From: Dinghuibacter silviterrae
Lineage (GTDB): Bacteria > Bacteroidota > Bacteroidia > Chitinophagales > Chitinophagaceae
Length of the DNA: 64,000 bases
NCBI RefSeq assembly: GCF_004366355.1
Contig: NZ_SODV01000001.1
Location: 62,001 to 126,000, forward strand
Direction: 5' to 3'
The notes below the pieces were generated by a model that worked only from the letters and a program-made list of their open reading frames with translations, had not been told where the DNA came from and searched no databases. Of this stretch, positions 60,550 to 64,000 are shown one piece after another. Position numbers and translations under genes: made by a program. How positions within the stretch are numbered: the first letter of the stretch is position 1; every line of letters starts with the position of its first letter.

Positions 60550-61740
60550 ATGACCCCGCACGTCCTTTCCCAAGCGCAGGCCCGGAAAATTATACTCCAT
60601 GCCGCCGGCCTGGCCAGACCTGCGCAGTTCGGAAAAGGCCGCGAAGCCGTCTACAAAGTGATCGACCACCTTGGCTACGTCCAGCTCGACACCAACTATA
60701 CCGTGGAACGCGCCCACCACCACGCCCTGGCCACCCGGGTACCCGGCTATAAGCTGGAATGGCTGGAGGAACTGCAAGCCGACGGGAGGATCTTCGAATT
60801 TTTCACCTCCGACTCGGGCTTTATGCCCATGCACGACTACCGCTTTTCCCTGGCCGTAAAAGAGGGCTTTGCCTCCGCCAGGAAGCCCCTGACAACCGCC
60901 GAGGTCAATCTGATGCAACGCGTCCTGGACAGGATCGAACGCGAAGGACCGCTGATGGTGAAAGACTTTGAAAACGACCGCATGGAAGCAAGCTCCGGCT
61001 GGTGGGACTGGCGCCCCTCAAAGGTCGCGCTCGAACGGTTGTACCTCGACGGACGCCTGATGACCACGCGCACAAGGGATTTTCAGAAGGTATACGACCT
61101 GCCTGCCAACCTGGTTCCGGACGACATCGATCAAACAAAGCCCACACCGGAGGAATATGCAAGACACGTGATCCGGCGCACCCTGCAGTCGCTGGGTATC
61201 GCCTACGCCAAAGAACTCGCCTGGCGCGCCCGTCACGTAAAAAACCACCTGGTCAAAAAAGAACTTGAAAAGCTCGTCGAAGAAGGAGAGGTCCTTACCG
61301 TAACCATCGAAGACCAAAAGACCGCCCCGCTTTATATGTTACCCGTTTACAAAAACAAAAAGATCCAGTTGTCCGGGGACGCTTTTGTTCTCTCGCCCTT
61401 TGACGTATTGAATGTCTTCCGGCACCGGCTACGGGACTTTTTCAACTTCGACTACCAGATCGAATGTTTTGTACCCGAGCCCAAACGGAAATATGGATAC
61501 TTCTCTTTACCCATTTTGGTGGGGGACACCTTCGTCGCCCGGATGGATTCAAAAGCGGAGCGCAAGCAACGCGTACTCGCCGTCCACAATCTCCACTTCG
61601 AACCGGTGCCCCTCCACGAACCCGACAAGATCGCCGACGCACTGATAAAGTTTGCCGAATTCAATCAATGCCAGGATATTACCTTCAAAAAGTCCAACCG
61701 CAAACAGCACCTCGCCGCCCTCAAAAAAGCGCTGCTGTAG
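60550..61740 (+). CDS. ycaQ: YcaQ-type DNA glycosylase (crosslink repair)
   Basis: Winged-helix protein of 396 residues of the HTH_42/AlkZ-YcaQ family. The active motif is Gln45-Leu46-Asp47 in LGYVQLDTNYTVERAHHHAL. The Q-hydrophobic-D form is that of YcaQ, which unhooks interstrand crosslinks, while AlkZ has Q-x-Q. It is the next gene after lacI and separated by 20 bases, so it may be read through. Confidence 0.9.
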   Translation: MTPHVLSQAQARKIILHAAGLARPAQFGKGREAVYKVIDHLGYVQLDTNYTVERAHHHALATRVPGYKLEWLEELQADGRIFEFFTSDSGFMPMHDYRFSLAVKEGFASARKPLTTAEVNLMQRVLDRIEREGPLMVKDFENDRMEASSGWWDWRPSKVALERLYLDGRLMTTRTRDFQKVYDLPANLVPDDIDQTKPTPEEYARHVIRRTLQSLGIAYAKELAWRARHVKNHLVKKELEKLVEEGEVLTVTIEDQKTAPLYMLPVYKNKKIQLSGDAFVLSPFDVLNVFRHRLRDFFNFDYQIECFVPEPKRKYGYFSLPILVGDTFVARMDSKAERKQRVLAVHNLHFEPVPLHEPDKIADALIKFAEFNQCQDITFKKSNRKQHLAALKKALL

Positions 61741-61837
61741 CATTCTATCCACAGTGATATAGGCGCCAGCGATCTTCGTATCTTCAACACGTAATAATTC
61801 CAGCTTGATCTTTAGCAATGACCGGCATTCGGCTCTG

Positions 61838-62392
61838 ATGCCCTTTTTGGAAAAGTGCAAGGCTCTGCAACATCCCCAGGAGTTTCCCGCGAGGACCGTT
61901 TTGCTGCAGGCCGGCAAGGTCGCTCAAAACTTTTATTTTGTCGAAAAAGGCTGTCTTCGGATGTCGTTTGACGCCCACGGCAAGGAAACGACCGTCCAAT
62001 TCTTTTTTGAATACGAAGGCGTCGCTTCCCAGGAAAGTTTTTACCGGCGCACCCCCAGCATGTTCGCCCTGGAAACCATCGAACCCGTTGTCGTCTGGAG
62101 CATCCCCCACAACATTTATATGTACGCGATCAACGACCTCGCGGAAAACACCGCCTTTTTGAAGGCCCTCGTCGACATGGCCTATGAGCGGCAACACCAC
62201 TACATCACCGAATTCCTGTCCCGTATCAGGGACACCCCCGAAGAGCGGTATAAAAACCTCCTCCGGGAACGACCGCATATCGTGCAACGGGTACCCCAAC
62301 ACTACATTGCCTCCTACTTAGGGATCAGCCCCGTACACCTCAGCCGCATCAAAAATAAACTGGCGGGAAAGAACGGAGTCCGGAGTATTTGA
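61838..62392 (+). CDS. Crp/Fnr-family regulator
   Basis: Regulator of 184 residues with an N-terminal cyclic-nucleotide-binding-like domain (PARTVLLQAGKVAQNFYFVE) and a C-terminal helix-turn-helix (VPQHYIASYLGISPVHLSRI). The typical arginine for cAMP binding is not evident, so a different signal is likely. The frame is open from a TTG at 61805; the ATG at 61838 fits family length. Its stop codon lies inside a perfect 18-base palindrome (62390-62407) that may be its own binding site and would control the NmrA-type gene that follows. Confidence 0.88.
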   Translation: MPFLEKCKALQHPQEFPARTVLLQAGKVAQNFYFVEKGCLRMSFDAHGKETTVQFFFEYEGVASQESFYRRTPSMFALETIEPVVVWSIPHNIYMYAINDLAENTAFLKALVDMAYERQHHYITEFLSRIRDTPEERYKNLLRERPHIVQRVPQHYIASYLGISPVHLSRIKNKLAGKNGVRSI

Positions 62393-62407
62393 TAACAAAT
62401 GTTATCA
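62390..62407. promoter_or_regulatory. Perfect palindrome TGATAACA-AA-TGTTATCA
   Basis: Two 8-base arms with 2 bases between them, overlapping the stop codon of the Crp/Fnr gene and lying 150 bases before the NmrA-type gene. Size and symmetry fit a Crp/Fnr dimer site. A weak TATCTTGA box at 62434-62441 could be the -7 element of the downstream gene. Confidence 0.6.
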
Positions 62408-62556
62408 CGCCGCACGCTGATTCTGTTCTATCTTGACGAAAATTTAATCCGCTTACCTCTGGATCCAATATCCTGGTTTTTGGCTACAACAACCCCTGAT
62501 TCGGCTACGGCTGTCTCCTGAACGCTCCTGAACTTTGCTTCATCAAAAGGAGCTTT

Positions 62557-63462
62557 ATGAAAATTACCGTCACAGGTTCCCTTGGGAACATCAGCCAACC
62601 CCTCACCAAAACCCTGGTGCAACAAGGCCATCAGGTAACCGTCATCAGCAGTAAACAAGACAAGCAAAAGGACATCGAGGCGCTGGGCGCCACCGCGGCC
62701 ATCGGCTCCGTAGAAGACGTCCGTTTTCTCACTGCCGCTTTTACCGGCGCGGACGCGGTCTATCTAATGAACCCACCCAACTTTGCCGAACCCGACCCCA
62801 TCGCCTATTACCGTAGGGTGGCGGGCAACTATGCACTGGCCATCCGGCAGACCGGCGTACGCCGCGTGGTTTACTTAAGTTCGTACGGCGCCGACCTGGA
62901 TAAAGGGACGGGGATCATCCTGGGCTCCCACCACGCGGAAAATATCCTAAAGGACATCCCGGGTATAACCCTTACCCTTGTGCGCCCCACTTACTTCTAT
63001 TACAACCTGTATGTCTTTTTACAAAAGATCAAAACGGACGGCGTGATCAGGGCCAACTACGGCGAGGACAAGGTCGTGATGGTCTCTCCGAAAGACATCG
63101 CCGCCGCCGTAGCGGAAGAAATTGTGTCGGCAGCGGAAAAATTCGTGCCGCAACATGGTAAAAGCAACGTACGGTATGTAGCCAGCGACGAAGCCACCGG
63201 CCAGGAAATCGCCAGCATCCTGGGAGCGGCCATCGGCAAACCCGACCTGAAATGGGAGGTCGTCTCCGATGAGCAAATGCATAAAAACTATGTGGCCAAC
63301 GGGCTGCCGAAAAACACCGCCGATCACCTGGTGGAGTTGTTTGAAAGCCTGCGCACGGGCAAGCTGGCCGAAGATTTCAATCTGCACAGACCGGCCGTCT
63401 TCGGCAGCGAAAAACTGACCGGCTTTGCAAAAGAATTTGCAAGGGTTTACCAGCAAAACTGA
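62557..63462 (+). CDS. NmrA/NAD(P)-binding reductase-like protein
   Basis: Protein of 301 residues of the atypical SDR NmrA group. The nucleotide motif is KITVTGSLGNISQPLTKTLV, then VVYLSSYGADLDKGTG and a C-terminal YVASDEATGQEIASIL. The group contains NADPH sensors and quinone reductases; a catalytic Tyr-x3-Lys is not evident. Next to a Crp/Fnr regulator and an AraC regulator, it may be the target of either. Confidence 0.9.
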   Translation: MKITVTGSLGNISQPLTKTLVQQGHQVTVISSKQDKQKDIEALGATAAIGSVEDVRFLTAAFTGADAVYLMNPPNFAEPDPIAYYRRVAGNYALAIRQTGVRRVVYLSSYGADLDKGTGIILGSHHAENILKDIPGITLTLVRPTYFYYNLYVFLQKIKTDGVIRANYGEDKVVMVSPKDIAAAVAEEIVSAAEKFVPQHGKSNVRYVASDEATGQEIASILGAAIGKPDLKWEVVSDEQMHKNYVANGLPKNTADHLVELFESLRTGKLAEDFNLHRPAVFGSEKLTGFAKEFARVYQQN

Positions 63463-63475
63463 GTAACATTGTACC

Positions 63476-64000
63476 ATGGTCATCCGGCTCCAAACAATCA
63501 GCCAATACCACCGTCTGATGGGGCTTCCCAAACCGGAACACCCCCTGGTCAGCGTCGTTCGGTTCGAAGACATAAAAGGCGACAATGAACCAAAACATTT
63601 CCTGATCGATTATTATTGCATCGCCCTGAAAAGAAACTTCAACGGCAAGATCAAATACGGCCAGCAGGACTACGACTTCGACGAAGGCATCATGACCTTT
63701 ATGGCCCCGGGCCAGGTGTTCCGGATTGAGGTGGACAAAGACCAGATGCTGCAACATTCGGGATGGATGCTCCTCGTCCATCCCGATTTTCTTTGGAACA
63801 CACCGATGGCCAAAGCCATCAGGCAATACGACTTTTTCGACTACTCCGTCAACGAAGCCTTGTTCCTGTCGGACAAAGAAGAATCCACCATCATCGGCAT
63901 TATGCAAAACATCGGTCAGGAATACCAGTCCAACATCGACAAATACAGCCAGAACATCATCCTTGCCCAGCTTGACCTGCTGCTGACCTACTCGGAGCGT
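63476..64000 (+). CDS. AraC-family regulator, 3' end outside window
   Basis: The first 175 residues are visible and contain the N-terminal sensing domain (HPLVSVVRFEDIKGDNEPKH, MAPGQVFRIEVDKDQMLQHS, LLVHPDFLWNTPM). The DNA-binding domain would lie beyond base 64000. It belongs to the same subfamily as the regulators at 1397-2293 and 7812-8717. The ATG at 63476 follows the NmrA-type gene by 13 bases, so they are likely co-transcribed. Confidence 0.9.
   Translation, partial: MVIRLQTISQYHRLMGLPKPEHPLVSVVRFEDIKGDNEPKHFLIDYYCIALKRNFNGKIKYGQQDYDFDEGIMTFMAPGQVFRIEVDKDQMLQHSGWMLLVHPDFLWNTPMAKAIRQYDFFDYSVNEALFLSDKEESTIIGIMQNIGQEYQSNIDKYSQNIILAQLDLLLTYSER

Overview
The window reads as a chromosomal segment of a Bacteroidota bacterium, most likely a GC-richer member of the Chitinophagaceae. 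The evidence is a SusC/SusD polysaccharide locus with a LacI regulator, lone FtsX-type permeases, an HYC_CC_PP-type protein, many AraC regulators of the 'HPLVSV' subfamily, few Shine-Dalgarno sequences, and promoters of the Bacteroidota type (TTTG, about 20 nt, TAnnTTTG). The species cannot be named from the sequence. No rRNA, tRNA, CRISPR array, insertion sequence or prophage was seen.

Layout. 1-9449: stress, redox and regulatory genes (aldo/keto reductase, AraC regulators, SAM methyltransferase, two SRPBCC proteins beside a 5'-truncated HxlR regulator, an AhpD-like pair, a dihydrofolate-reductase-fold protein, a His-rich peptide, an FMN glutamate-synthase-like enzyme, and an SDR lacking its cofactor-binding start). 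9450-11888: FtsX/MacB-type permease. 12250-19660 (minus strand): a copper/silver export locus with HYC_CC_PP protein, small heavy-metal-binding protein, CusA-type pump, TolC-like channel and two different periplasmic adaptors. 20806-23728: two-component system plus an AraC-type regulator. 25325-28725: a tight arsenic operon (arsR, arsC, arsM, aquaporin, metallophosphoesterase, ArsN1-like acetyltransferase) behind a palindromic operator, with no Acr3 or ArsB pump. 28742-38933: a P460-type cytochrome, a membrane LytTR regulator, a DUF5996/DHFR-fold pair, YeiH transporter, sugar isomerase, an AT-rich pair of unknown genes, an NhaP-type antiporter and an AraC/SnoaL pair. 39026-44554: small exported protein, TonB receptor, then a cobalamin riboswitch controlling metE. 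44611-50241: serine hydrolase, DUF4143 ATPase, beta-propeller lipoprotein, AraC-GyrI regulator, aldo/keto reductase. 50339-60530: a polysaccharide utilisation locus (GH5, GH2, SusD, SusC, LacI). 60550-64000: YcaQ-type DNA glycosylase, Crp/Fnr regulator, NmrA-type reductase and a partial AraC regulator.

How the parts work together. The Cus locus should pump Cu(I)/Ag(I) from the periplasm across the outer membrane: the three methionines that bind copper in CusA are present with the spacing known from E. coli. The arsenic operon should reduce arsenate, then methylate arsenite or let it leave through the aquaporin channel, and acetylate arsenic-containing amino acid analogues. MetE, the B12-independent methionine synthase, should be made only when B12 is scarce. 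In the polysaccharide locus, two matching 14-bp LacI-type palindromes, one before susC and one before lacI, suggest joint repression of uptake genes and regulator.

A recurring oddity is damage or non-standard coding at gene 5' ends: an HxlR regulator without its N-terminus, an SDR without its Rossmann glycine motif fused directly behind a permease stop codon, a DHFR-fold gene whose only sensible start is ATA, and a GH2 gene whose signal peptide has no ATG, GTG or TTG in front of it.
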